Part shown: positions 19,070 through 28,371 of the stretch, one piece after another
How positions within the stretch are numbered: position 1 is the stretch's first letter
How the letters are laid out: each line of letters starts with the position of its first letter
From: Bifidobacterium crudilactis
GTDB lineage: Bacteria; Actinomycetota; Actinomycetes; Actinomycetales; Bifidobacteriaceae
Reading direction: 5' to 3'
Assembly: GCF_000738005.1 (NCBI RefSeq)
Contig: NZ_JHAL01000002.1
Location: 124,001-188,000, forward strand
Length of the DNA stretch: 64,000 bases
Translations under genes and position numbers: made by a program
Notes under the pieces: model-generated
What the model was told of the DNA's origin: nothing
Database searches by the model: none
Seen by the model: only the letters and a program-made list of their open reading frames with translations

Positions 19070-19203
19070 CCCACATATCGTCTGGTCTTGTTTCGGGGCA
19101 AAGATGCTCCAACGCCACGTGAACCGCCACATGGGAATGCAATACCAGACAGCAACATGCACACCAAGGCATATCGCCATTTCAACACAGACAGGTGTTT
19201 GTC

Positions 19204-21501
19204 ATGAATCTCAAGCTCGGCATGAAGAACTTCGCATCGCTCGTTCTGACAAGCACGCTGCTATGCGCGATAGGCGCCACCCTACCAAGCTCCGCAATGC
19301 TTCCGGCGGCGCACGCGGCTCCGGTTCCGGCAGACGCAAGCATCGTAGTAAGCGGCAACGTGTTGTCCGGGAGACTCTACAGGGCCTATCGCATCGCCGA
19401 CTACGTGAATGTCGTGATACGCAACGACAAGCCGGTCGGCACTGAACTGGTAACAGCTGCAACGGGGGACAACAGTTCAGCCATCACCTTCTGTGACGGT
19501 ACGTCAGCAAATACCCTGAATTTCAAGCAAGCACTCGGCAGGGAGATAACCTGCCTTGAGGATGCACGCAACGGTGCAGACCCTGCGCCAAACCTCGATG
19601 GAAATACCGGCAGTATCGACAATCTTGACCCTCTGGTCTGGGCAACCACGTTCTGGCAACGCGGAGTCGACTCGGACACCGTCGACCCCTGGCTCAACAC
19701 CAATACTCAGGCGGCCGGGCCCATGCGTTCTCTCGCCGACTGGCTGTATGCCAACGTCGTGGAGGATGCAGGATGCGTGGCCGGTACCGACCCGCAGTGC
19801 TTCGGTATGCCCAATGTCTCGGAAACCCGCGCGACACTGAGCGGAGATGCGAGCAATCCTGCTCAAGCAACATTTGAATCCATCGAACCCGGCCTCTACC
19901 TGATGTACCAGGTCGAAGAACAGCCGGCACCGGAAGGCAATGGAAGCGTCACTTCCGTGCCTGCGATGATTGTGGGCACGAAGATTCCCATCGAAGTCAA
20001 TGGTGAACGCGAACTCTACGACATGTATGACGTCACCGGCACCAAGGTCCACCATGAACTCGGCGTGCTCAACGCCAAAGGCGACGAGGTCGCCATCTCC
20101 ATCGAAATCGACGACGCCTACAAAAGGGCACACCCGACTTTTGGCATCGGCGACACCGTTCCGTACATCGTCACCGCCACACTGCCGAATTTCGACGGAT
20201 TCGCCGCGCAGGGCGGTAACGGCAGTTACTCGGGGGGAGTGCTCCCCAGCAAGGTGATGCAACCCAAATCGCTTTCAGCTCCGACAATCACCTCAACCGT
20301 GTTCAGACAAGGGTCGGCAACGGTACATCTGGCGGATGACGCCCCGGTGCTCAATCCCGTACGTTTTGATGTGGCCATCGACTTCTCCTCCGCCTTCTCC
20401 AATCCCGATGCTGCCGGAACCGTGCCCGGTCTGGCCGATATGGAGGTTCAGGTTGCTTCGACCGTGCTTCACTACTCGGCATCGTGCGTGCTCGGGACTG
20501 CAAACACCGGCGACCCGTGTTTCGCCTATCGGCAGGGAACTCCCAATGCTGCAGGGGAAACCACGGTGCTGATTCAGATTCCCAGCTGGGTTCTGCGAGC
20601 CAATGGGGGCGGCAATGTGGTCATCAGGTATGCGCAGCACATGCTGCACACCATTAACGACGATGATGCTTCGCCGCTGGAAGCCTTCGATGAAGTCGAC
20701 GGCGGACCGGGAAGCGAGGATTGGGCTGTGGCATCTGCGACCTTCAGCAGCAACCCGTACGGAGAGGATTACACGGATTTCGGCGTGTCACGGTCCTATG
20801 CCACAGCCAAAGCCCGTGACCTTTCCGTATTCACCTTCCCGTTGACCATCACAAAAATAGACTCCAACAGCAACGTCACCCTGCCGGGTGCGGAATTCTC
20901 GGTGAAACGAGATGGCACTTTGGAATGCTTCACCCTCATGGGCGGCGTGTACATGCGCACCAGCCAGGCTCCCTGCCAGAACGGGTCGACTGGCGTGCTC
21001 AAGGCTGATTCCTCTGGGCGTGTGCTGGTCAAAGGTCTTGAAGCCCATGTGGATTATCAGGTCCAGGAAAGCAAACAGCCGGAAGGCTACGATGCCGGGA
21101 ATATGAAGATGGTGGATTTCACGGTGCGCATCGAACCTGTGTACAACTCCGACGCACGTCCCACCGAAGTGCTCGCCACGGAATACCGTTATGCGGACGC
21201 GACATACATGCATCCGCGCTCGCTGCCTGCATATCTACGTCCGGCGACGACCGAGTGGGTGAACGACGTGGACCACGTCAAGCACACCTATTATGCGCAT
21301 GAAATCGACGTGCTCAACGGTAAAACCTCCAGGGATGTCGACGCGATAGCGCCATTCCCCTGGGATGTGCTGGCCAAAACGGGTGCGGGCGTTCTGGGAT
21401 TCATACTGCTGGCCGGATTCCTGCTGATACTCGGCATATTGCTCAAGCGCAGGCGCGAAGCAGGCAAGCAGCCCGAAAGGGTCGGGGAAATCGGGGCGTG
21501 A
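19204..21501 (+). CDS. Minor/tip pilin-like surface protein with LAKTG sorting signal
   Basis: 765 residues from ATG 19204 (an in-frame GTG lies 9 bases earlier; the ribosome-binding site is weak). The signal peptide ends near AHAAP (about residue 38). The N-terminal region resembles the pilin fold of the preceding protein (RLYRAYRIADYVNV), and a Cna-B-like segment lies near residues 545-640 (FPLTITKIDSNSNVTLPGAEFSV, DYQVQESKQPEGYDAG). The C-terminus has the non-canonical motif LAKTG at 723-727, a hydrophobic helix and KRRRE. Several cysteine pairs are spread through the ectodomain, unusual for sortase-linked pilins. Position two in the operon suggests an ancillary or tip adhesin. Confidence 0.82.
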   Translation: MNLKLGMKNFASLVLTSTLLCAIGATLPSSAMLPAAHAAPVPADASIVVSGNVLSGRLYRAYRIADYVNVVIRNDKPVGTELVTAATGDNSSAITFCDGTSANTLNFKQALGREITCLEDARNGADPAPNLDGNTGSIDNLDPLVWATTFWQRGVDSDTVDPWLNTNTQAAGPMRSLADWLYANVVEDAGCVAGTDPQCFGMPNVSETRATLSGDASNPAQATFESIEPGLYLMYQVEEQPAPEGNGSVTSVPAMIVGTKIPIEVNGERELYDMYDVTGTKVHHELGVLNAKGDEVAISIEIDDAYKRAHPTFGIGDTVPYIVTATLPNFDGFAAQGGNGSYSGGVLPSKVMQPKSLSAPTITSTVFRQGSATVHLADDAPVLNPVRFDVAIDFSSAFSNPDAAGTVPGLADMEVQVASTVLHYSASCVLGTANTGDPCFAYRQGTPNAAGETTVLIQIPSWVLRANGGGNVVIRYAQHMLHTINDDDASPLEAFDEVDGGPGSEDWAVASATFSSNPYGEDYTDFGVSRSYATAKARDLSVFTFPLTITKIDSNSNVTLPGAEFSVKRDGTLECFTLMGGVYMRTSQAPCQNGSTGVLKADSSGRVLVKGLEAHVDYQVQESKQPEGYDAGNMKMVDFTVRIEPVYNSDARPTEVLATEYRYADATYMHPRSLPAYLRPATTEWVNDVDHVKHTYYAHEIDVLNGKTSRDVDAIAPFPWDVLAKTGAGVLGFILLAGFLLILGILLKRRREAGKQPERVGEIGA

Positions 21502-21528
21502 GGATTCCGACTGTTGCACCAGTCGACA

Positions 21529-21562
21529 GGGCGCAGAGCCGATGAAGACAAGGTCTGCGCCC
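21529..21562 (+). terminator. Hairpin between minor pilin and sortase genes
   Basis: GGGCGCAGA pairs with TCTGCGCCC around a 16-base loop in the 125-base gap before the sortase start. There is no U tract; it may tune sortase expression. Confidence 0.4.
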
Positions 21563-21609
21563 GTAGTCGGCGGCTGTACTGACAGGGCTTATGCGGTCAA
21601 GCCGATGGA

Positions 21610-21617
21610 GGGGGGGG
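21610..21617 (+). promoter_or_regulatory. Poly-G tract of 8 at the sortase start
   Basis: Eight G following GGA. It forms the Shine-Dalgarno region of ATG 21627. Alternatively, if translation starts at ATG 21591, it lies inside codons 7-9, where a change of one G would shift the frame and abolish the sortase. Either way, tract length should affect expression. Confidence 0.55.
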
Positions 21618-21626
21618 AATAGGGCG

Positions 21627-23027
21627 ATGAATCGGGGGAAAATGTCGATGTGGGGGAGCAGGCAGGAATCGGGTGGCGCTCACGGGCACGATGATGCGCC
21701 GGTGAATCCACAGGCATGGCAGGATGGGCAAGAGAGGCAAGAGGGGCAAGAGGCTCATGGGGTTCAAGAGACTCATGGGGTCCGAATGAGCCGAGAGGCT
21801 CAAGGGACTCATGGGACTCAGGGGGCTCAAGAGCTTCAAGAGCTTCAAGTTGGGGCCGACGGTTCGCAGCGCTCGGAGAATCCTCAAGACCCGCGCGACC
21901 CGTATGCTGCGCAAAATGGTGAATCCACGCTCTCCGAAGCCCGGAGCGACTCGGACCTCTCGCCGCCCGGCAACGCAGACCATATGAACGACGTTGCTAT
22001 TGATTTCAACATCTTGCTGTCCGAATCTGCGGACCAGGCGAAACGTCTGGGTGTGCTGCGAGACAAGTTGCGCAGGAAGGCCGCCGTCTACAGGATTGTG
22101 GCCTTCGTCGCGGTCGCAGCAGGTCTTCTGATTGTGCTCTACCCAATGCTGTATCAGACGTACAACGCCTACAAGTTCGCCATGCTCGCCGAACAGTCCA
22201 ACCGTACCGTGGCGCAATGGCCGTATCCGCAGGCAGAGGAGGCTCTGGCGAAGGCCCGGGAATACAACCGCAAACTGTACGCTACCGGCCCGCACAACAT
22301 CGGTGAGCTCAACGACCCCTACTCGCAGCAGGAGCATGAAGGAGACCTGACCGATGCCTTGGGGCAGATGCTTGGCGTGCAGAGTGGTCCCGACACGTCG
22401 GAAACTTCCACGTCGGCGCAAGATGAGGAATACTCATCCATCCTGAATCAGGGAGGCGGAGTCATCGGCTCCGTCGAGATTCCCATTATCTCAGTGAAGC
22501 TGCCGGTGTATCACGGCACATCATCCAGCGTGCTCAATTCAGGAGCCGGGCATCTCTACGGCACGAGCTTCCCCGTTGACGAACCCGGGTCCCACACCTT
22601 CATTACCGCGCATCGTGGCTTGCCGACGGCGATGTTCTTCACTCGCCTGGGCGAGTTGGATATCGGCGATGAAATGTATGTCACCACGATGGGCAAAACC
22701 TTCGGATACATAGTCGACCGCATCGAGGTTATAGAGCCCACGGATATATCGAAGCTGGGGCTGACGGAGGGGGAGGAGCGTCTCACACTGATGACATGCA
22801 CACCCTACGGCATCAACTCGCACCGTCTTCTGGTCTCAGGATTGCGCGGGAATATCCCGCAGCCGGTGTCGCCCCTGCCTGACGCAAGAAGAGACATTCT
22901 CTGGATTCCGGTGTGTGCGGTTATCGCGCTCGTGGCATCCCTGATATGCGCGTGGATTGCCCGAAGACGACGTCAAGCCATGCGCTTCATGCGTGCCCGG
23001 CACGCCTTATGGCTCCCGTGGTGGTGA
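21627..23027 (+). CDS. Class C (pilus) sortase with long N-terminal extension
   Basis: 466 residues from ATG 21627, or 478 from ATG 21591. The transpeptidase core carries the catalytic triad H329 (TAHRG), C391 (TLMTC) and R400 (NSHRLLV). DPY in the segment before it matches the lid typical of class C. Membrane helices are VAFVAVAAGLLIVLYPML near residue 160 and a C-terminal VCAVIALVASLICAWIA. Residues ~25-90 are an unusual Gln/Gly/Glu/His-rich repeat (QERQEGQEAHG, QETHGV, QGTHGTQGAQ). It should polymerise the two upstream pilins and is the last gene of the operon. Confidence 0.9.
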   Translation: MNRGKMSMWGSRQESGGAHGHDDAPVNPQAWQDGQERQEGQEAHGVQETHGVRMSREAQGTHGTQGAQELQELQVGADGSQRSENPQDPRDPYAAQNGESTLSEARSDSDLSPPGNADHMNDVAIDFNILLSESADQAKRLGVLRDKLRRKAAVYRIVAFVAVAAGLLIVLYPMLYQTYNAYKFAMLAEQSNRTVAQWPYPQAEEALAKAREYNRKLYATGPHNIGELNDPYSQQEHEGDLTDALGQMLGVQSGPDTSETSTSAQDEEYSSILNQGGGVIGSVEIPIISVKLPVYHGTSSSVLNSGAGHLYGTSFPVDEPGSHTFITAHRGLPTAMFFTRLGELDIGDEMYVTTMGKTFGYIVDRIEVIEPTDISKLGLTEGEERLTLMTCTPYGINSHRLLVSGLRGNIPQPVSPLPDARRDILWIPVCAVIALVASLICAWIARRRRQAMRFMRARHALWLPWW

Positions 23028-23076
23028 GCGCAGATGGTGCTCATGACATGACAGCGGCCAAACGGAAAATTCCGGT

Positions 23077-23107
23077 TTGAGCACAAAGTTTGAATACAAT
23101 GTATAAT
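23077..23107 (+). promoter_or_regulatory. Possible promoter of the large surface protein gene
   Basis: A perfect TATAAT at 23102-23107, with TTGAGC 19 bases upstream, in an AT-rich gap after the sortase gene and 91 bases before the ATG at 23199. The spacing is longer than optimal. Confidence 0.45.
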
Positions 23108-23198
23108 TTACAGTCATATGTACAAAATAGAGATATGCGAAACAGGTTGGGTTGAACGTTCGCGGTTATCAGGAACAGACAGTTGATGAGGTGAAGAT

Positions 23199-26100
23199 AT
23201 GTCGTCAAGGAGTGCGTCGCCAAAGCACACGCGCAAAGCAGCGCGCCGACTGAACGAAGCGAAGGCGGCGAAGGCCGCCCGCCGACTAGTGTGGCAACAA
23301 ATCATCGCTCTCACCTGTTTCGTAATCGCGCTCTGTGGCGCGGCCTTGGCCCTACAGCATTCACCGGATATTGCGTCGGCAAGCGGGGATGGGATTGAAG
23401 GCACAGTTAAGGCCGGTGTGGCTGACGGGTATTTCAGTGGGTTGGATGCTGGGGATACTCCTGTTGCTACTGATTCGTGGGCTTCGACGCGTCGGATTGT
23501 GTTTGGTAAGCAGAAGGATTCGGATTCGAGTACTGCTGGTACCACGTATGGCAATTATCAGGTATCCGGTGGGTATAAGACTCTGGCAGTGGGTCCGCTA
23601 CCGAGCGTATTTGGCGTGTCGTATGCGAGTACAACGATACCTATGACTGATGACACTGCATCGTCAACTACTTCAGTTGAGACAAATGATGCGTTGTTGT
23701 GGGCTGACGACGTGGTGACTGCCGGGTTCAAATTCGACGCGCGAGAGACCTGTGCGACAGAACCGAATAGCTCGATAGCTCAATGCAAGAATGATTTTGA
23801 TTCCGGTGACGTGGACACCGGCTACAAGTCGAATGCCGCGTTGGTGTCTGTTAACGTTGCAAACCAAAATTATTCAACGTTCGAGCAGGGGTTGTTGCGT
23901 GAAGCAAAGATTGAGGGTGTATGCACCTTAGCTGCCGGCTGCGGTTCTGGTAAAGAGCCAACGGATACCTTGTTTTCTCCTTCGATAAATAAATATAAGG
24001 TGTTTCCGCTGTCTATTGGTGATACAAATAAGTTCCTTGGCCATACGATAAAGCAAAATGGTGCTGTTGCTGAGTATTTTAGAAGAGTAACTATTGTGCA
24101 AGAGGGTTTCCCTCCCGTCAAGTACACGTGCGGGAATGGTGCAAATGGAAGCTGGCTGCGCTCCTATTGGACAAGCGTCAGCGGCATGTTTGAAATTAGA
24201 TACGATGGAAGAATAAATAATGTGTTCGCAGCAGATGCGACTCAAGGCTTACAACCTGCTCTTCGTCTGAAGCTTGATAATCTGCTGTTGTCTGCAGATA
24301 GTAGCAATCAGAGTCAGTTAGCGTCGACGGTCACGGATGCTGATAAGGACAAGTCTTTGCAGCTGACCTTTGTTGATGAAAACAAGCAGGTTTCGTCAAC
24401 CGATAAGCCGAAGGTGACGGTTGCGCGGTCGGGTGACAACCGTGTGTTGAACTTTGCGGGTGGCTCGTCGAATCTTGCCGGTGCGACTGGTTGGGGTTGG
24501 AAACTCATGGACACGCAAAAGACCACCGTCGTTTCGGATGACGTTGTGGTGGCTTCGGGCAAGTCGAATGCCGGGGGCAACCTGACGCTGCCCGCTTCGC
24601 TTGATGTCGAAAAGTCCTATGTCTTCTATTACTGGCATCAGAAGGACGGCACAGCTGAGAACGGCTGGACCAATGAGGCGACAGTGCCGTTGCAATCCCC
24701 GTTGTACCTCGTGGAATATCACCTCAACGATGGAACCAACCACGCGGATAACCCTGGAGGTTGGGTTGCTGCATCATCGTCCGACATTACATTGAAGCCC
24801 GCTACAAAATCTGGGTACACGTTCAGGGGTTGGTATGATAACGCGCAGTTTACGGGCTCTCGGGTCACCAAAATTTCTGCAAGTGCAACAACAAGCTACG
24901 TTCTCTACGCCAAATTCACTCCACTACTCGATCTCGGCCCCGACGGCTATTTCCATGAGATGGACGAAGGCGAACTTCCGGTGGTCGAAGCTGATGCCGC
25001 TACGCTCGGCATTACTCAGGATGGTTGGGCGAATACTCGTCGTATCCTCTTCGGCAAGTCAGGGGATATTCAGGACGTTTCCAAGCCTGCTGGTACCAAA
25101 GCCACCGTGTCTGGTGGGTACAAGACATTGGCGAAGGGCAGCGTGGATAGTCAGATGAGTGCTAATCCTGGCTTGAATCAGACAAATTCGTCGTCTGCTA
25201 CAACTTCGGTGGCTGAGAATGAGGCGATGTTGTGGGCTGATGATGTTGTGACTAGTGGTTTTAAGTTTGATATAAACGATGTGTTTCGGCATTCCTTCGA
25301 TAGTGAGAAGGATTCGTATCAATCGAATCTTGCAGGGGTGTCCGATGATGTGGGCGCGCAGAATTATTCCGATTTTGAGCGTGAGTTGTTGCGTGATGCT
25401 CCGGTGGAAGGTGTGTGCACAGCTGCTCATTCGATTGGGTGCGGTACTGGTTATTATTCGCAACAGTCTAATTCAGTGAACGCTTACAAGGTGTTTCCAT
25501 TGTCTACTGGGGATATGAGGAAGTATTTCGAGCATAATACGGGCTCCGATGCGGATGCTAATCTTGCCTGTCCCTCGAACACTTGTGCAAATAGTGCTTC
25601 TGGCTCGTGGTTACGTTCTCCTATCTGGAATGATACGCAACATCTGTTTACAGTAGAGAAAGAAGGTCGCGTGAACCTTACTGTTGCGTCTTCTAGTGTT
25701 CTCGGTCTTCGCCCGGCGTTCCGTCTGAAACTTGATGATTTGCTGTTGTCGGCTGATAGCCAAGACCAGAGCCAATTGTCGGCAACGGTTACCGATGCTG
25801 ATAAAGACAAGTCCCTGCGACTGACCTTTGTCGATGCTGACAAGAGCATTGCTGACGGTTCCTTGCCGAGTATTTCGGTGGAGCGTTCCGGTGACAAGCG
25901 GAAGATTGCCATTGACGGTGGGTCTTCTGATTTTGCTGCTGAGCAGACGGGCTGGGGTTGGAAGATGTTTGACCCTGGTACGAAAGCCGATGACACGTCT
26001 GATGATGTGGTGAATCAGTCGGGCAGGTCCAACAAAGACGTTGCTACGGACGCGGATGGCAATATGACGCTGCCGTCGTCGGTGGAGAACGGCACTACCT

Positions 26101-28076
26101 ACAACTTGTATGTGTGGGGTCAGGTTGATGGTTCTGCCGAGAACGGTTGGTCGAACCGTGCGACGACACCACATAAGACCACGGTGAGCCTTGTGGACTA
26201 TCACCTCGACGGAGGAACGAATAATGCTGATAATCCGGTAGGTTGGGTCGGTGAGTCAGCGTCCGAAGTGACGTTGAAGGCCGCGACTCGCTCCGGATAC
26301 AAGTTCCTGGGTTGGTACGATGCTATGGCAGGTGGCGAAAAGGTCACCAAGATTCCCGCGGATTCAACGCAAAGCTACGTTCTCTACGCCCACTGGGAGC
26401 AACGCAACCTCGGCCCAGACGGCTATTTCGACACCCTCTCGGATGGCGATACTAGTGCAACTCCGGTGATTGATGCGGATAATGCAACGCCAGAAGTAGT
26501 TCAGGACGGATGGGCACAGACTCGTCGTATCCTCTTTGGCAAGCAAAAAGACGACACACACACTTCAACCGAAACGCTAGACGGTGCGAAGGTTTCAGGA
26601 GGCTACAAGACCATAGGTTACGGTGGCAGCACGGGTATCACGAGTGAATCTGGTAGGTCATATATGTCGGTTTACGAACCTCAGAGCCCGGTGCAAGACG
26701 AAACGGCATCATCAACGACGTCGATAGCTTCAGAAGAGGCGTTGTTGTGGGCTGACAATGTTGTAGTTTCGACGGCTGGGTTCCAATCGGGCGATGGTGA
26801 TAATTTCAACGCGTTTGATTCAGTGGCATACAATGGTTATAAGTCGAATCCCGCAAAGGTTGCGGCAAATGTTGCGGTTAACAATTACTCAGATTTCGAG
26901 CAAAGACTGTTGCGTGCCGGCCGTGTGGAGGGGGTTTGTACTGACAGGGATGGGTGTGGAACTGGTAATGAGCCTTTGAGCGCGGAGAATCCAAATGCAA
27001 AGTCAGTGAATGACTATTCGGTGTTTCCAATATCTGTCGGTGATTTAAATAAGTTCCTAAACACCCAAGGTACCTCGAACTCGAACCTTTCTTGTCAAAC
27101 TGGCATTTGCGACAATTCTGCAACCGGCGGCTATTGGTTACGCACTGCTTACTGGGACGCGCACGACGCAACGTATATTGTTCAAAGTCCGGGCGGTGCC
27201 GTGACCAGTGCCGGTGTTAGGCATGGGAGCGTGGGGTTGCGACCTGCTCTCCGCCTGCAGTTGGTCGACTTGGTGTTGTCGGCGGAGAGCGTGACTCAAG
27301 GGCAGTTGCCGTTAAAGGTTACGGATGCTGATAGGGACAAGTCTTTGCAGCTGACCTTTGTCGAGGATGGGAAAAGTATTACTGTGGATGATGCGCCGAA
27401 GGTGACGGTCGCACGCACGAATGGCGTCAATGTATTGCAATTTACTGGCGGTTCCACGAATCTGGATAATCAGACTGGTTGGGGCTGGAAGCTGGTGGAT
27501 ACGAAGAATACTGAACTCGTATCGGATGATGTTGTGGTGGCTTCGGGTAAGTCGAATGCTGGGGGCAACATGACGTTGCCTTCCTCGCTTGATGCCAGTA
27601 AGTCGTATGTCCTGTATTACTGGGGGCAGGAGGATGGTTCCGCCGAGAATGGTTGGTCGAACAAGGCTACCGAGCCTCTAACGCTCACATGGCATACGGT
27701 TTCGTATGAGCTCAATGGTGGTAAGAACCATGCCGATAATCCCGATGGTTGGTTCGGCGAGCTGGAATCAGACATCACACTCAAGGACCCCACCAACCTC
27801 GGTCGTTCCTTCCTTGGATGGTACGAGGATGCGGCTTTCACCGAGGAGTTGACGGATAAAAAGATTCCTGCAGGAAGCAATGCCAACATCACCCTCTACG
27901 CGAAGTGGAGGCCACTGGAACCAGCCACGTCCTTGCCGTTCACGGGCTCATGGCCATTGTGGTGGTGGTTGCTCATTGCCGTGGTGCTGGTAGCGGGATG
28001 GTTTCACAGTACTGGGTCGGCATCGAGCGCTCAACGGTTTTGCGGTCGGATATTCACTCAAACCATGATGGCATGA
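23199..28076 (+). CDS. Large LPxTG surface protein with three repeated DUF6273-like/InlB B-repeat modules
   Basis: 1625 residues. A basic N-terminus and hydrophobic segment at ~31-52 form the secretion signal. Three homologous modules begin at about residues 76, 582 and 1074, each with DGYF..LD.GD, W..TRRI.FGK, VSGGYKT, E.LLWAD.VV, NYS.FE..LLR, GVCT..GCG.G, YKVFPLS.GD, WLR and G(L)RPA.RL. The WLR...RPALRL pattern resembles DUF6273. Each module ends in a Listeria-Bacteroides (InlB) B-repeat with SGY.F.GWYD and YVLYAK, near residues 505, 1000 and 1502. The sorting signal LPFTG is at 1579-1583. The function is unknown; adhesion or sensing at the cell surface is inference. It follows the pilus operon by 171 bases. 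Confidence 0.82.
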   Translation: MSSRSASPKHTRKAARRLNEAKAAKAARRLVWQQIIALTCFVIALCGAALALQHSPDIASASGDGIEGTVKAGVADGYFSGLDAGDTPVATDSWASTRRIVFGKQKDSDSSTAGTTYGNYQVSGGYKTLAVGPLPSVFGVSYASTTIPMTDDTASSTTSVETNDALLWADDVVTAGFKFDARETCATEPNSSIAQCKNDFDSGDVDTGYKSNAALVSVNVANQNYSTFEQGLLREAKIEGVCTLAAGCGSGKEPTDTLFSPSINKYKVFPLSIGDTNKFLGHTIKQNGAVAEYFRRVTIVQEGFPPVKYTCGNGANGSWLRSYWTSVSGMFEIRYDGRINNVFAADATQGLQPALRLKLDNLLLSADSSNQSQLASTVTDADKDKSLQLTFVDENKQVSSTDKPKVTVARSGDNRVLNFAGGSSNLAGATGWGWKLMDTQKTTVVSDDVVVASGKSNAGGNLTLPASLDVEKSYVFYYWHQKDGTAENGWTNEATVPLQSPLYLVEYHLNDGTNHADNPGGWVAASSSDITLKPATKSGYTFRGWYDNAQFTGSRVTKISASATTSYVLYAKFTPLLDLGPDGYFHEMDEGELPVVEADAATLGITQDGWANTRRILFGKSGDIQDVSKPAGTKATVSGGYKTLAKGSVDSQMSANPGLNQTNSSSATTSVAENEAMLWADDVVTSGFKFDINDVFRHSFDSEKDSYQSNLAGVSDDVGAQNYSDFERELLRDAPVEGVCTAAHSIGCGTGYYSQQSNSVNAYKVFPLSTGDMRKYFEHNTGSDADANLACPSNTCANSASGSWLRSPIWNDTQHLFTVEKEGRVNLTVASSSVLGLRPAFRLKLDDLLLSADSQDQSQLSATVTDADKDKSLRLTFVDADKSIADGSLPSISVERSGDKRKIAIDGGSSDFAAEQTGWGWKMFDPGTKADDTSDDVVNQSGRSNKDVATDADGNMTLPSSVENGTTYNLYVWGQVDGSAENGWSNRATTPHKTTVSLVDYHLDGGTNNADNPVGWVGESASEVTLKAATRSGYKFLGWYDAMAGGEKVTKIPADSTQSYVLYAHWEQRNLGPDGYFDTLSDGDTSATPVIDADNATPEVVQDGWAQTRRILFGKQKDDTHTSTETLDGAKVSGGYKTIGYGGSTGITSESGRSYMSVYEPQSPVQDETASSTTSIASEEALLWADNVVVSTAGFQSGDGDNFNAFDSVAYNGYKSNPAKVAANVAVNNYSDFEQRLLRAGRVEGVCTDRDGCGTGNEPLSAENPNAKSVNDYSVFPISVGDLNKFLNTQGTSNSNLSCQTGICDNSATGGYWLRTAYWDAHDATYIVQSPGGAVTSAGVRHGSVGLRPALRLQLVDLVLSAESVTQGQLPLKVTDADRDKSLQLTFVEDGKSITVDDAPKVTVARTNGVNVLQFTGGSTNLDNQTGWGWKLVDTKNTELVSDDVVVASGKSNAGGNMTLPSSLDASKSYVLYYWGQEDGSAENGWSNKATEPLTLTWHTVSYELNGGKNHADNPDGWFGELESDITLKDPTNLGRSFLGWYEDAAFTEELTDKKIPAGSNANITLYAKWRPLEPATSLPFTGSWPLWWWLLIAVVLVAGWFHSTGSASSAQRFCGRIFTQTMMA

Positions 28077-28141
28077 GACGGGACTTTTCATGTCCGCGTC
28101 ATCGTCGGCGGTGATGTCCTGACATTGCAGGAGTTATCTGA

Positions 28142-28182
28142 ACAGTGAAAACTTGAGTCACTATCGCTCAAGTTTTCACTGT
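28142..28182 (+). promoter_or_regulatory. HAIR-like inverted repeat, putative HspR operator of hsp20
   Basis: CTTGAGT, 7 bases, GCTCAAG (28152-28172) matches the HspR-associated inverted repeat consensus CTTGAGT-N7-ACTCAAG at 13 of 14 positions. The symmetry extends to 16-bp perfect arms (ACAGTGAAAACTTGAG). It lies 190 bases upstream of hsp20. It could also terminate the preceding surface-protein transcript, but no U tract follows. Confidence 0.6.
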
Positions 28183-28242
28183 GGGTAAAAGCTGGGAAGT
28201 CTCTCGGCCGCCTATCTATTGTGTGAAGTGAACGGCAACGAA

Positions 28243-28263
28243 GGAACCCGAAAGAGGGGTTCC
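28243..28263 (+). promoter_or_regulatory. Short hairpin in the hsp20 leader
   Basis: GGAACCC pairs with GGGTTCC around 7 bases, about 110 bases before the hsp20 ATG. Its role is unknown; an RNA thermometer or stability element is speculative. Confidence 0.3.
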
Positions 28264-28371
28264 GGAAGCAGTCACCAAGCAGGTCGGGCATACCGGAGTA
28301 ACAGCGGATGCCGATGAAGCCTGTCGCCAAACTGCTTCTCCTCCTTAATGAACGATGAAGGAGTATTGATT

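Noticed and set aside
28142..28182. CIRCE (HrcA) operator upstream of hsp20
   Set aside because: The arms do not contain TTAGCACTC; the HspR-type consensus fits far better.
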